A stretch of 60,122 nt of DNA from Peptoniphilus grossensis ph5 (GTDB lineage Bacteria > Bacillota > Clostridia > Tissierellales > Peptoniphilaceae): NCBI RefSeq assembly GCF_000311825.1, contig NZ_HE978566.1, positions 364,054 to 424,175 of the forward strand, given 5' to 3'. Made by a program: the position numbers and the translations under genes. The notes beneath the pieces were generated by a model. The model did no database searches and was not told where the DNA came from. It was given only the letters and a program-made list of their open reading frames with translations. Within the stretch, counting starts at the first letter, position 1, and each line of letters starts with the position of its first letter. Below are positions 43,294 to 53,477 of this stretch, piece by piece.

Positions 43294-43722
43294 TTAAGCT
43301 CTCCCAAAAGAAAAGGCAAAAATTCTGTGTAGGCTTTTCCTCCAACTGGATAAAAAAAGGTCTCCTATTTTAGGGAGAGAATTTAATCCAGCTTGGCTCA
43401 ATTCAAAAATTAGACTTAATAAAATTGGGATAAGGGGCAAGAAGGCTAAGGCTAAAAAGTGGACTAAGTGGGCTCTTGCTTTTTCTCTATCTTTTTTCAA
43501 AAAGTAGAATAAAGTGGAGAAAAGCAAGTACCAAAAGAGAAGAAATCCTCCTATTAAGCCTATTATTGAAAGTAAAATAAAGAAAATTCGAAAAGGCCAC
43601 TGATAAGCAGGACCCTGAAAAAACATAGCTAAAAGAGAGTTAAGGGGGCTAATTAAAAATAGCATAATTCCTATTTTAATGAGCCCATAATAGTTTATAT
43701 GAAAAAATTTATTTTTATTCAT
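43294..43722 (-). CDS. hypothetical membrane protein
   Basis: 142 aa, about three to four TM helices (14-34, 45-72, 88-108). AAGGAGC ribosome site before the ATG supports a real gene. The last 30 residues are basic and low in similarity to a membrane protein, so the end may be frameshifted. Function unknown. Confidence 0.55.
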   Translation of the reverse strand: MNKNKFFHINYYGLIKIGIMLFLISPLNSLLAMFFQGPAYQWPFRIFFILLSIIGLIGGFLLFWYLLFSTLFYFLKKDREKARAHLVHFLALAFLPLIPILLSLIFELSQAGLNSLPKIGDLFLSSWRKSLHRIFAFSFGRA

Positions 43723-44084
43723 GGATAGCTCCTTGGATCATTCAAAATTAGGATCAAGCACAAGAATTTTAGTCTTCCTAACTTATATGCTACTCTTTTG
43801 TTTTATGAATAGCAAATAAAAAGATAATAGACCTTCTTTTAAATAAAATATATAAAAAAATTTTAAATAGAGAACTATTGTGGCATTTAAAATCAAATTT
43901 TCCACAATTTAATATTAATTTTAACATCTAACTTGAAGGTGTTTTTTTATCCCTAATTTCCTAAAAATTTTTTAAATTTATATAAAAATCACCCAAAAGG
44001 GTGATGTGCTAAAGGTCGACTTGATATAAAATTATTTTACAAGAATAAACTTTGACTAAAAATTAATTTCAAGGAGGTTGTAAT
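43723..44084. other. intergenic region with a palindrome
   Basis: AT-rich, no gene seen. ATCACCC-aaaa-GGGTGAT (43988-44005) is a perfect 7-bp stem. On the minus strand it is followed by TTTTTAT and so looks like a terminator, though no minus gene ends there. TTGATA/AATAAA spaced 17 bp at about 44019 may be the promoter of the SLH gene. Confidence 0.45.
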
Positions 44085-44861
44085 ATGAAATTTATGAGAA
44101 AAACTTTTGCCGGGACTTTGGCTGTGATAATGATGATTTTTATTCTATCTTCTGGGGTCTTTGCCACAGAACTTGTGGGCAATGTCCAGTATCCAGAGTT
44201 TAACGACACATACGAAAACCCAGGCGACTTTATCCTTGGCGATATAACTGATCAGGAGCTTATTGATTATCTTGGCTTCAAGGACCTCAAGGCTGAGTCC
44301 TGGTACCTAAGGTATGTCTACATAGCAAACTTCGACAAGATAATGAAGGGCAAGTCAAAGACGACCTTTGATCCCCTTGGCAAGGTGACTATGGCAGAGC
44401 TTGCTTGCATCTCTGCCAAGGTCCACTCCAAGCTAATGGTGGCAAGTTCTGATTTCAAGCAAGTGAAGGGCGAGGCTTGGTACATGCCTTATGTGCGCTA
44501 CTGCTACGAAAATGGCATCTATACTAACGACAAGGTTGATTCTGGAAAAATTAGTCTTGAAAAGGCTGAGGACTGGAATAGGGCAGCTAAGAGGTGCGAG
44601 GTTGCTGGCATGCTTGGTCGCTGCGACAACTTTTATAAGAAGGGCTTCATAAATCCCGATGTGCCTCTCACAGACATTTCTGATGTCAAGGAAAGCACAC
44701 CTTATGTAGAAGAAATCTTGCTTTTATACAGGTCTGGAGTTGCAGTTGGCGATGTCAATATGAACTTTAGTCCAATGCAAAAGGTATCCAGAGCTGAAAT
44801 AGCTGCCATGACTACAAGACTTTTGCACGACGAATTTAAAATTGGACTTCCAAAGGGTTAA
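44085..44861 (+). CDS. secreted SLH-domain protein
   Basis: 258 aa with a signal peptide (about 1-27, cleavage near VFA-TE). Three S-layer-homology-like units follow, each with the F.DL..ESWY..YV.....I..G pattern and a T.AE(L/I)A motif (KVTMAELACI; the ARRCEVAGM-like RAAKRCEVAGML; KVSRAEIAAM). SLH units bind pyruvylated wall polymer; here they are the whole protein, with no attached enzyme. AAGGAGG site. Confidence 0.85.
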   Translation: MKFMRKTFAGTLAVIMMIFILSSGVFATELVGNVQYPEFNDTYENPGDFILGDITDQELIDYLGFKDLKAESWYLRYVYIANFDKIMKGKSKTTFDPLGKVTMAELACISAKVHSKLMVASSDFKQVKGEAWYMPYVRYCYENGIYTNDKVDSGKISLEKAEDWNRAAKRCEVAGMLGRCDNFYKKGFINPDVPLTDISDVKESTPYVEEILLLYRSGVAVGDVNMNFSPMQKVSRAEIAAMTTRLLHDEFKIGLPKG

Positions 44862-44978
44862 GATTATATAGACTATTTTATTTACATAAAGTCATGGAGC
44901 TGGTCTATAAAACGCAGAAACTTTTCTGCTTTATTATAATTAAATTAAAGGATACTTATTATTTATGTGAGGGATATT

Positions 44979-46472
44979 ATGAAAAGAAATTTTAAAATTT
45001 TTATTATTATGATAGTGGCTCTTGCCCTCCTTGCTGGGTGTCAGAAGGGGGAGACTTCGGCAGAGGGACCAAGGGAAAATACAAGTAAGGCAAGTGAGGC
45101 TAAGGCTGATAATAAGAAAAATGAAGTGAGAGAAGATTCTAAGAAGACTTCTTCTAAGGGTAAAGAGGATTTAAAGCCCGTTAAGGGGGCAATTATTGGT
45201 TCCATGTCTTCCTATGTTGAGGACAGGGAAATCTGGAATGACTTCATTGATGAAAAGAGCAAAGGATCTGCAAAGAGGGATGAATTTGGTCTTCATTTGC
45301 CAAGGATACTTTTGGACTCTAGGGATGCAAAGAAGGCCAACCAAGAGATTGACGAAATTGCAGATAATTTAAGAAAAATTTACCAGTCTGGCAAGGGAAA
45401 GATGGAGGAGGACGAAACTGGAATATATTCTTCATTTTCAGTTTACCAAGACGACCATGTATTAAGCCTAATGATTGAGATTTACGATACTTTGTATGAT
45501 GATCCTCCAGGCTATTTTGCCTATAACTTTTCTCTACCTGATGGAAAATTTATCGACGACTATGAACTGATGAAAAATTTTGGCGTGGAAAAGGATGAGA
45601 TTTTGGGCATTATTGAAGATAGCTTGAGAGAAGAGCAAGATTGGACTACTATGAACTACAACAATGACGTCCTTGACTATACCTTTATCTATAATCAAAA
45701 CAACTCTACTGGTTTGATTTTCAAGGAAGTGTGGGACAATTTCGAAAGTAATGAAAATAAAATTTATATAGACGAAGTTGGTAAAGCTCACTTCCTCTTT
45801 AGTCAGTATCCAATTGTAAACATGGTCCCTTGCCCAGTAACTTTAGAGCTTAAGGCAGACAGATTTAATAGGGATCCAATTTCTGCTGAGTATTTGAAAA
45901 TGGCGAGAAAGCTTGGCATAGACCCCAAGGACAAAAACCACAAGGCTTTTATAATCCACCTTGGCGCTGCCTTTGATGAAGAAAGTTTATCTGCTACTCT
46001 TGAAAAACTAAGTGCATGGACAACTATATTTTTAAATTTTGATGACCCTAATATGCTTGTTTCCATGAAACAAAGCGAGGGTGGCGACATGCCTTATCTA
46101 AATGGAGAGGAGTGCTATCTAATCATTCCTAAGTACAGGAATGCATCTGTTTCTTTAAAGGAATTGGAAATTTCTCAAGATGGAAAGTTAAAAGAAGTGC
46201 CAAATGAATTGTTAGATTTTAATGCTTGTGCAGGAACAACTTTTGTCTGTCAAAACATTAGTGATATCGCTCCAAATGGAAAGATCACCATAAGGTACAG
46301 AGACGATGTAATAGAATTTTCACCTTCTATTAGTTTGAAGGACGGCAGCTTGATTCTTCCAGAGGGAGTGACTGACGCAGAAGACATCCTTGATTGGAAG
46401 AGCCTAGCACAAGAAAATATTTATTCACCAAGAATGTTTGAAATAATGAAGTCTATAATTGGGAAGGGTTAA
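44979..46472 (+). CDS. large lipoprotein of unknown function
   Basis: 497 aa with a lipoprotein signal (hydrophobic stretch then LALLAGC at about 12-18). A low-complexity Lys/Glu/Ser linker to about residue 70 precedes a folded domain with DUF3298/RsiV-like features (YFAYNFSLPDGKFIDDYELM). Not assigned to an enzyme. ATG 44979 is supported by GAGGGA; the earlier GTG 44967 lacks a site. It follows the SLH gene by 117 bp and may share its surface role. Confidence 0.78.
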   Translation: MKRNFKIFIIMIVALALLAGCQKGETSAEGPRENTSKASEAKADNKKNEVREDSKKTSSKGKEDLKPVKGAIIGSMSSYVEDREIWNDFIDEKSKGSAKRDEFGLHLPRILLDSRDAKKANQEIDEIADNLRKIYQSGKGKMEEDETGIYSSFSVYQDDHVLSLMIEIYDTLYDDPPGYFAYNFSLPDGKFIDDYELMKNFGVEKDEILGIIEDSLREEQDWTTMNYNNDVLDYTFIYNQNNSTGLIFKEVWDNFESNENKIYIDEVGKAHFLFSQYPIVNMVPCPVTLELKADRFNRDPISAEYLKMARKLGIDPKDKNHKAFIIHLGAAFDEESLSATLEKLSAWTTIFLNFDDPNMLVSMKQSEGGDMPYLNGEECYLIIPKYRNASVSLKELEISQDGKLKEVPNELLDFNACAGTTFVCQNISDIAPNGKITIRYRDDVIEFSPSISLKDGSLILPEGVTDAEDILDWKSLAQENIYSPRMFEIMKSIIGKG

Positions 46473-46542
46473 TAGTTTTGATGCAATAACTTGTGAGAAC
46501 AAGTTAATAAAGAGTATAAACATTAAAAAAATAGGAGAAACA

Positions 46543-46573
46543 AAAAGGCACTTACAGAAGTAGGTGCCTTTTG
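46543..46573. terminator. bidirectional terminator
   Basis: AAAAGGCACTTAC-agaa-GTAGGTGCCTTTT with T-rich flank on + and A-rich flank for the minus side. It separates the lipoprotein gene from the converging EamA gene. Confidence 0.88.
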
Positions 46574-46641
46574 TATGCCGAAACTTAGAAAGCATAGTTT
46601 AAAATTAATTATAATTATTATTTGAGTAATTATTTTTACGA

Positions 46642-47550
46642 TTAGGCTTTATTTTCTCTAGGCTTGTCCTTTACTGAAAGGAAAACTGTTAAGATAATGC
46701 AGAAAAAGCCTGCTAATTCTACTAAAGAAAATCTCATTCCCAAAAATATAGAAGCAAGTAGGGTAGCAGAAGCTGGTTCCAAGCAACCTATTAGGGTTGC
46801 CTTAACTGGCCCAATATGTTTTACGCCTTCAAGAAAAACTGAAAAGCCGAGAGCTGTTCCAATAACAATTATTATGGCAATCATTAGCCAAGCTATGAAG
46901 TCAAGATTCTTGGGTAAGATCCAAGCCTTGGTCAAGATAGATATGAGGAGACCTCCTAGAAGCATGCCCCAACCAGTTACGATAATATTCCCCCAAGAAG
47001 CTATAATTGGCCTGGAAAAAAGTGTATAGGTTATAACACCAACTGCTGAGAGCAAGCCATAAATAAGTCCAGCTTTTGAAATATTCATATTTTCTGGATT
47101 TCCTCCAGTGGAAATTAAGTAGGTTCCAAAGACAGCCAAGAAGACTGCCAAAATTTGAGAAAATCTCATCTTAGTTTTTGTAACTATGGACATAAATACA
47201 ATCATTATGACAACATTAAGACTTTGCAAGACTGTTGCCGTTGCAGAATCTGAATATTTTATGGCGCTGATAAAGGCGTACTGGCACAATAAAAGTCCTA
47301 AAATAGCAAAGGCAAAGAGCCAGGCTAGGTCCTTTGGGACAGTCCAAATTTTTAAGACCTTATCCTTTTCTTTAAAGGCCCCTAAAATTAATAGTAAAAT
47401 TCCTGATAAGACCATTCTAATTGCCGTTACCCAAGATGAATCAATATCATAATTCATAAAAAGATATTGTCCGCAGACACCTGAAATACCCCAACTAATA
47501 GCACCAAAGGATGCAAAAAACAAACCTTTCAAATTACTTTCACTATTCAA
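46642..47550 (-). CDS. EamA/DMT-family transporter
   Basis: 302 aa, ten TM helices in two EamA repeats (SFGAISWGISGVCGQ at the start; the second repeat begins near GLIYGLLSAVGVITYTLFS). Exports or imports a small metabolite; ends with a basic tail. Minus strand. Substrate cannot be told. Confidence 0.88.
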   Translation of the reverse strand: MNSESNLKGLFFASFGAISWGISGVCGQYLFMNYDIDSSWVTAIRMVLSGILLLILGAFKEKDKVLKIWTVPKDLAWLFAFAILGLLLCQYAFISAIKYSDSATATVLQSLNVVIMIVFMSIVTKTKMRFSQILAVFLAVFGTYLISTGGNPENMNISKAGLIYGLLSAVGVITYTLFSRPIIASWGNIIVTGWGMLLGGLLISILTKAWILPKNLDFIAWLMIAIIIVIGTALGFSVFLEGVKHIGPVKATLIGCLEPASATLLASIFLGMRFSLVELAGFFCIILTVFLSVKDKPRENKA

Positions 47551-47613
47551 AAAATCTTCCCCCCTAAATATTGAAAAAAATATTTATATTTTAAGCAATC
47601 AAAAAAGTTTACT

Positions 47614-48621
47614 TTATTTCATTTCATCTCCTAAGTTTCTTAGCTTGTCTACTTGTTCCTCTCGTCCAAGAATAATTAGTACATCTCCAATTTTAAAGGT
47701 GTAATCTACTGGGGGATTAAAAAGGAGTTTTCCATCATCAATCTTTTTAATTGCAAGGACAGTAAGACCAGTTTTCCTAGGAATTTCTGCCTCAATTAGT
47801 GTTTTATTTTCTAGGTAAGAACCCTTTTTGACAATTACTTCTTCTAAGTCTAATTCCACATCGCCCATTCTTGTAACCACATCTAAAAAAGAAATTATAT
47901 TTGGCTTTATCATCAGTGATGCCATCCTATTGCCTGATATTTCTACAGCAGACAAAGTTTTATTTGCACCAACTTTTAATAGTTTTTCACTTCCTGATTT
48001 AGTGATGGCATTTGCTATAATATAAATTTTTTCATTTAGATTTCTTGCTGTAAGAACAGTTACAATGTTATCAACTTCTGTATCAAGAGCTGCAATAAGA
48101 CCTTTAGCTTTTTCAACTCCAGCGTGTTTTAATACATTTTCTTCAGTGGAATGACCTTCAACAACTAAAATATTATGATGACTATAGTCATCAAGGTCTT
48201 CACGATTGTCAGTTATGACAACAAAATTTAAATTTTCATCTATAAATTTATTTATAATTACTTCTGCCAATTCTCCAGAGCCACATATTATATAGTGATC
48301 ACTTAAAGCTGAAATTTTTCTTTCCATTTTGTTTCCCTTCCATAAATCAGAAACTTTGCCTTCAACAAACATAGCTACAATTGTTGTAAAGGCATATCCA
48401 ACTATACCTACACCTAAAAAAATCATACATATTGAAAATATTTCAGACCCATTACTTGTTGTGCCAACTTCTCCAAAACCAACGGTGGATATAGTTATGA
48501 CAGTCATATAAAAAGCATCAACAAAGTCTACATCTAATAAAAGCATATATCCCACAGTGCCTATAATAAGCAAAAGTGAAAATGCATATAAAATAAATTT
48601 AAGTTTTCTTCTTTCCTTCAT
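47614..48621 (-). CDS. two-TM potassium channel with RCK (TrkA) domains
   Basis: 335 aa. Two TM helices flank a pore with the filter TVGFGE at 46-51 (a K+-channel filter variant of TVGYGD). A RCK_N nucleotide-binding domain (YIICGSGELAEVI) from about 107 and a TrkA_C domain (VLAIKKIDDGKLLFNPP) follow. Resembles the MthK/KtrA group, so a ligand-gated K+ channel. Minus strand, AAGGAG site. Confidence 0.9.
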   Translation of the reverse strand: MKERRKLKFILYAFSLLLIIGTVGYMLLLDVDFVDAFYMTVITISTVGFGEVGTTSNGSEIFSICMIFLGVGIVGYAFTTIVAMFVEGKVSDLWKGNKMERKISALSDHYIICGSGELAEVIINKFIDENLNFVVITDNREDLDDYSHHNILVVEGHSTEENVLKHAGVEKAKGLIAALDTEVDNIVTVLTARNLNEKIYIIANAITKSGSEKLLKVGANKTLSAVEISGNRMASLMIKPNIISFLDVVTRMGDVELDLEEVIVKKGSYLENKTLIEAEIPRKTGLTVLAIKKIDDGKLLFNPPVDYTFKIGDVLIILGREEQVDKLRNLGDEMK

Positions 48622-48827
48622 AAGCTTCTCCTTATAAGAGAGATTATAGTATACTTTAATAGAAAAAACTATAAGTTTGAATTTTATTAGTTATTATTTT
48701 AGTGGAAATTTTATTTTAAATATAAAAGTGTAAAATTTATAAATTTATTTCTCTCTTTCTCTATTTTAATATTCCATAAATTGGGAAAATATATAACAAA
48801 GAACTATATTTCAGGAAGGAGTCTTAT

Positions 48828-49418
48828 ATGGCGAAAAATTATACTAAAGATTTGATACGAAAAGAATTTATTAAGCTTTTAAATAAAAAGAAGTTACATA
48901 ATATTACTGTTACAGAATTAGCTAAGGCATGTAACATTGAGAGAAAAACTTTTTATTATCACTATGATAATTTGACAGAGTTGGTAAAAGAAATCTTTGA
49001 TGAGGAACTGGATATAGTAATTGAAGAGTTTAACGAGACTTTATCCTGGGAGGAAAGTTTTATTTTAGCGGCTAAATTTATTTTAGATAATAAGAAAATG
49101 GTAAAGCACATTTATGAGTCTGATTATAGAATTGACCTTGAAAAATATATTTTTTCTATTTCCGGTGAAATTATGAGAAATTATGTAAAAAGGCTTGGAC
49201 AAATTACTAAAGCCAAAGACATTGATATGAAACTTATTGCTTATTTTTATCAATGTGCTTTAAGTTCCGCCCTTATTAAATGGGTTGCAACAGGAATGAA
49301 AAATGATCCAAAAGCCATAACCCGTAGACTTGGAGAACTAATGGATGGCAATATTTTATTATCTTTAAAGAGAAGTGAAAAATTAGATAATTTTACCCAA
49401 AATTTTGACATTGAGTAA
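48828..49418 (+). CDS. TetR/AcrR-family regulator
   Basis: 196 aa. N-terminal HTH (about 8-55: NITVTELAKACNIERKTFYYHYDNLTELV) with a ligand domain of the TetR_C type. It is 99 bp upstream of the oleate hydratase gene in the same direction, and may control it in response to fatty acids. AAGGAG site. Confidence 0.88.
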   Translation: MAKNYTKDLIRKEFIKLLNKKKLHNITVTELAKACNIERKTFYYHYDNLTELVKEIFDEELDIVIEEFNETLSWEESFILAAKFILDNKKMVKHIYESDYRIDLEKYIFSISGEIMRNYVKRLGQITKAKDIDMKLIAYFYQCALSSALIKWVATGMKNDPKAITRRLGELMDGNILLSLKRSEKLDNFTQNFDIE

Positions 49419-49452
49419 AAGTTACCCAAGTAAGCTCTTTTGGTAGATGATG

Positions 49453-49497
49453 CTTTATCTTAATAATGTTTTAATGAACATAGAAGGAAAGATAAAG
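49453..49497. promoter_or_regulatory. 9-bp inverted repeat upstream of oleate hydratase
   Basis: CTTTATCTT (49453-49461) and AAGATAAAG (49489-49497) are exact reverse complements 27 bp apart, just before the ohyA ribosome site. Candidate operator for the neighbouring TetR protein. Confidence 0.4.
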
Positions 49498-49517
49498 AAC
49501 TATTAAAGGAGGATATT

Positions 49518-51311
49518 ATGGAACTTAAAACTCGTGATAAGAGACTTAAATTAACTAATGGGGATTTTCAAAGATTAGTTAAGACAAGAAAGCCTGAAGG
49601 AATTGAAGAAAAATCTGCTTATTTAATTGGAACAGGAGTTGCTTCACTTACTGCAGCATGTTTTTTAATTAGAGATGCTCACATGGAAGGTAAAAAAATT
49701 ACTTTCTTAGAACAATTAGATATAGCCGGAGGTTCTTTAGATGGTAAATGCATGGAAACTAGAGGATATGTTGCCCGTGGTGGTAGAGAAACAGGAGCTC
49801 ACTTTGAATGTCTATGGGATATTTGGAGCTCAATTCCAAGTATTGAAGATCCAGAAATGAGTGTGTTGGATTCTTATTATTACACAAATTATGATGATCC
49901 AAACTTTAGCAACTGCCGTATTACTCACAAGCAAGGTGAAAAATATGATGATGGTAATTTTAATTTAACTCAAGACCAGGTTAAAGAAATTGCCGATCTT
50001 TGCGTAACAAAAGATGAAGAATTAGATAATAAAACAATAGAAGAAGTTTTTTCTGAAGGACTTTTAAACTCAGACTTCTGGACTTATTGGCGAACAATGT
50101 TTGCCTTTGAAAATTGGCACTCTGCCTTAGAAATGAAACTATATTTAAATCGTTTCATCCACCATGTAGATGGATTTACTGACCTATCAGCAGCAAGATA
50201 TACAAGATTCGACCAATACAATTCACTTGTTAAGCCAATGGTTAAGTATCTTGAAGACCATGGATGTAATTTCCAATACAATATTAAAGTAACAGATGTA
50301 GATTTTGATATATCTGAAAACAGAAAGGTTGCTACAAAAATAATAGCTGAGGATAAAGATGGCAATGATAAGTCTATTGACTTAACAGAAAATGATTTAT
50401 TATTCATCACAAATGGTTCTATGACAGAAAATTCTAGTTATGGTGATGACAATACTCCAGCAGAACTTTCAGATGAACAAACTGGTTGCTGGGAAATGTG
50501 GAAAAACATTGCTAAAAAATCAGATGACTTTGGTAATCCTGAAGTATTTTGCTCTGATGTAGAAAAGAGTAATTGGGAATCATGTACAATAACTTGCCAT
50601 GATGATTCTGTTCCAAAATACATTGAAAAAATTACAAAGAGAAGTCCTTATACTGGAAAAACAGTTACTGGCGGTCTAGTAACTTGCCTTGATTCAAGCT
50701 GGTTAATATCTTGGACAATAAATAGACAAGGACAATATCCAGAACAACCTAAAAATGATATAGCTGTATGGCTTTACGGTTTATTCACAGATGTTGAAGG
50801 CGACTACATCAAAAAGAAAATGAGAGATTGTACAGGAAAAGAAATTACAAAAGAATGGTTATATCATATTGGAGTTCCTGTAAATGAAATTGATGCACTT
50901 GCAGAAACTTGTACAGCTGTACCAGTTATGATGCCTTACATTACGGCTCAATTTATGCCTAGAAAATTTGGCGATAGACCACTAGTTGTTCCAAAGGGTG
51001 GAGTAAACTTTGCCTTCTTAGGACAATTTGCAGAAACTCTTGACGATCCAGGAAGAGATACAGTATTTACAACAGAATATTCTGGAAGAACAGCTATGGA
51101 AGCAGTTTATGTACTATGTGGCGTAGAAAAAGCTGTGCCAGAAGTTTATGCTTCAAGATATGACATAAGATATCTTCTAAATGGAATGAATTCTCTATTA
51201 GATGGCAAAAAACCTGAACTTCCACTTAGCCCACTACAAAAAATTAAGCTTGCTAAGCACATAGAGGGCACAGAAATTGAAGAAATGTTAAAAGAATTTA
51301 ATATAATCTAA
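49518..51311 (+). CDS. ohyA: oleate hydratase
   Basis: Adds water across the cis-9 double bond of oleic and related acids to give 10-hydroxystearate; FAD-dependent, formerly the myosin-cross-reactive antigen family. 597 aa with FAD dinucleotide motif YLIGTGVASLTAACFL at about 36-51, EQLDIAGGSLDG, and the RGGRETGAHFECLWDI block that includes the catalytic Glu. Protects against host unsaturated fatty acids. AAAGGAGG site. Confidence 0.95.
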   Translation: MELKTRDKRLKLTNGDFQRLVKTRKPEGIEEKSAYLIGTGVASLTAACFLIRDAHMEGKKITFLEQLDIAGGSLDGKCMETRGYVARGGRETGAHFECLWDIWSSIPSIEDPEMSVLDSYYYTNYDDPNFSNCRITHKQGEKYDDGNFNLTQDQVKEIADLCVTKDEELDNKTIEEVFSEGLLNSDFWTYWRTMFAFENWHSALEMKLYLNRFIHHVDGFTDLSAARYTRFDQYNSLVKPMVKYLEDHGCNFQYNIKVTDVDFDISENRKVATKIIAEDKDGNDKSIDLTENDLLFITNGSMTENSSYGDDNTPAELSDEQTGCWEMWKNIAKKSDDFGNPEVFCSDVEKSNWESCTITCHDDSVPKYIEKITKRSPYTGKTVTGGLVTCLDSSWLISWTINRQGQYPEQPKNDIAVWLYGLFTDVEGDYIKKKMRDCTGKEITKEWLYHIGVPVNEIDALAETCTAVPVMMPYITAQFMPRKFGDRPLVVPKGGVNFAFLGQFAETLDDPGRDTVFTTEYSGRTAMEAVYVLCGVEKAVPEVYASRYDIRYLLNGMNSLLDGKKPELPLSPLQKIKLAKHIEGTEIEEMLKEFNII

Positions 51312-51346
51312 TTATTAATAATAGATCATAAAAAGTTAAAAATTTG

Positions 51347-51373
51347 GGGCGGTTTAAAAATCGCCCTTTTTTT
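51347..51373 (+). terminator. terminator after ohyA
   Basis: GGGCGGT-ttaaaa-ATCGCCC (one G-T pair) followed by TTTTTTT. Confidence 0.85.
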
Positions 51374-51398
51374 AACTTGAATATTAGGGAGGATTCTC

Positions 51399-53477
51399 AT
51401 GAAGAATAACAACTTGGATAAGCAAGCTATACCTACTTTAGAAGAAATACAAAGATTATACGAAGATATCTTAAGGGAAGATGGGACTGAAGAAGAATTT
51501 TCTAAAGTAGAATCAGGAGAATTTTTAAAAAACTTTAGAAAATATGAAGAAAAATCAGATATTATTAGACAGGAAAATAATTTAATAAAGAAATACCAAG
51601 ATTTTTTAAAAGAAGAGAGAAATAAACAAAGGAAAATAATAGAAGAACTTGAAAACTTAATTGAATATGAAAAGTTTTTCTTGGAATTGGAGAGAAATAA
51701 GAGTAAGGAATTATATAATAGTAATTTTTTCGGAAGCACACCAGCCACTAGATACAGGATAAATAAAATAAAAGAATATGAGAGAAAATTAAAAGAGATT
51801 ATAAACTCATCACCTGATGCCTGGGAGTTTTATTATCATAGACAACTAATGGAAGATATTGAGACTGGTTACAACAAGGGTCTTGTAGAGGTTAAGTATG
51901 TGCTTGACGCAAAGAAAAAAATTATAAGTTCTTTAAAGCAAGGCACCCCTGTATATATAATTGGTCATCTAGGTAGTGGTAAGACTCAAATAGCAAGAGA
52001 AGCAGCTATTGAATTTACACTAGGCAATATTATTCAAAAAGAATTAGAAGAAGATTTAGAAAATTGGTTTTTAAAAAATACTAATGCTAATGAAGAAGAG
52101 GCTATCGAAAAATTTAAAGAACTAAGAAAAGATAAACTTAAGCACTATAAAAATCTTTTAAGAGAAGGTAATCGTGAAGAAGTAGAGGCAATCTATCCAT
52201 ACTTTATTTCTGGATACTACAACTTAACTTATGAAGATATGTTTGTTGAAAAGACACTTTCTCTTGAGAAAGCTTCTTCAAGTGAAAGTAATTTGGAACT
52301 AATTGATGAAGTTGTTGACCAATACTTTAGCTGGACTAAAGCTCATGGTAGAGATTTAGAAAATCTAGATTCTGAAAAACAAGATCTTATTAAGTCTAAA
52401 CTTTGGGATAGTATTTCTGATATTTTTATAGCTAGAAACACAACTTACGGAACTGTAGTTAAGAAGATTGAAAGAGAAATTTTGTTGGCAGTTAAAAAAG
52501 GGAGACCTGTTATTATAGATGAACTTAACACTATTGCCATGCAAAACTTAATTGGTCTTAATGACATCCTTCAAAGTAAAATTGGATCTAAGGCCTATGT
52601 TACAGGTATTGGTCCAGTGAAAATAAAAAAAGGATTTGGTCTCATAGGAACAGGAAACCTATCAACTGAATCTGTAAGTTATGAAGGAACAAATGAACTA
52701 AATCCAGCTTTTAAATCTCGTTTCCAAACAATAGAATATAATTATGTAAATCAGAATACTATTGGTTCCTTAAAAAATCAAAGTGATAATAAGAAAAATG
52801 AATTATTTAGAATATTACTTGTGAGACTTGCAGATAACAATGGAAACCTCCATCTCCCAACTCCTAGAAGGACCTTAGAAGAAATATTTAGACTCTCACA
52901 ACTTTCAAGAGTGATACAAGAAGTATTTATGGGAAAACTAATATCCCAAGAAGGCGAAAACTCATCAGAAGATATTCCTGAACTTAAAGAATCAGTTTTA
53001 TCACTTAGAAATATTTTAAGAGTTTTAGATAATTGGAATCTTGGAGAAGAAAAAGACTTGAGTCTGGCCTTATGGGATGGATTCATTAGTTCCATAACAA
53101 GTCCACAAGATCAAGCCTATATCCTATCTCAAGCTGTGCGATTTGGTTTCTTTAAAGAATCTGAAGGATGGACAATTAAAAACCAAAATCTTGGAAAATT
53201 AACTTTAGAATATGATGAGATAAGAACTAGGTCTTATGAATATACAAGAGGGGAAACTGAGTCTTTATCATACCTTGACTTAATCAGGATTTTATTTGGT
53301 CCTCAACCAAAAAGGGAAAAATCACCAGCTTATTTTAAAGATTTTATTAAAGATATCAAGGATAAAGATAATATTTCTATTGAAGAGTATGAAGATTTAA
53401 ATAAAAGATTAAATAAGTTAGAACACTCTAAATTTCTCTTAGATTATTTAATAGACTTAGGAAAAGAAGGAAAATGA
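51399..53477 (+). CDS. MoxR-type AAA+ ATPase
   Basis: 692 aa. Residues 1-140 are a charged coiled coil; the AAA core has Walker A GHLGSGKT at about 189-196, Walker B VIIDELN near 369-375, sensor-1 GTGNLS near 417 and the arginine-finger LNPAFKSRFQ near 437. An insert of about 120 residues lies between Walker A and B, larger than in usual MoxR (about 330 aa). MoxR proteins act with VWA proteins as chaperone-like remodelers; the VWA partner is two genes on. ATGA overlap with the next gene. Confidence 0.88.
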   Translation: MKNNNLDKQAIPTLEEIQRLYEDILREDGTEEEFSKVESGEFLKNFRKYEEKSDIIRQENNLIKKYQDFLKEERNKQRKIIEELENLIEYEKFFLELERNKSKELYNSNFFGSTPATRYRINKIKEYERKLKEIINSSPDAWEFYYHRQLMEDIETGYNKGLVEVKYVLDAKKKIISSLKQGTPVYIIGHLGSGKTQIAREAAIEFTLGNIIQKELEEDLENWFLKNTNANEEEAIEKFKELRKDKLKHYKNLLREGNREEVEAIYPYFISGYYNLTYEDMFVEKTLSLEKASSSESNLELIDEVVDQYFSWTKAHGRDLENLDSEKQDLIKSKLWDSISDIFIARNTTYGTVVKKIEREILLAVKKGRPVIIDELNTIAMQNLIGLNDILQSKIGSKAYVTGIGPVKIKKGFGLIGTGNLSTESVSYEGTNELNPAFKSRFQTIEYNYVNQNTIGSLKNQSDNKKNELFRILLVRLADNNGNLHLPTPRRTLEEIFRLSQLSRVIQEVFMGKLISQEGENSSEDIPELKESVLSLRNILRVLDNWNLGEEKDLSLALWDGFISSITSPQDQAYILSQAVRFGFFKESEGWTIKNQNLGKLTLEYDEIRTRSYEYTRGETESLSYLDLIRILFGPQPKREKSPAYFKDFIKDIKDKDNISIEEYEDLNKRLNKLEHSKFLLDYLIDLGKEGK

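Noticed and set aside
46664..47452. Plus-strand frames opposite the EamA gene
   Set aside because: They are antisense shadows of a clear ten-TM transporter on the minus strand.
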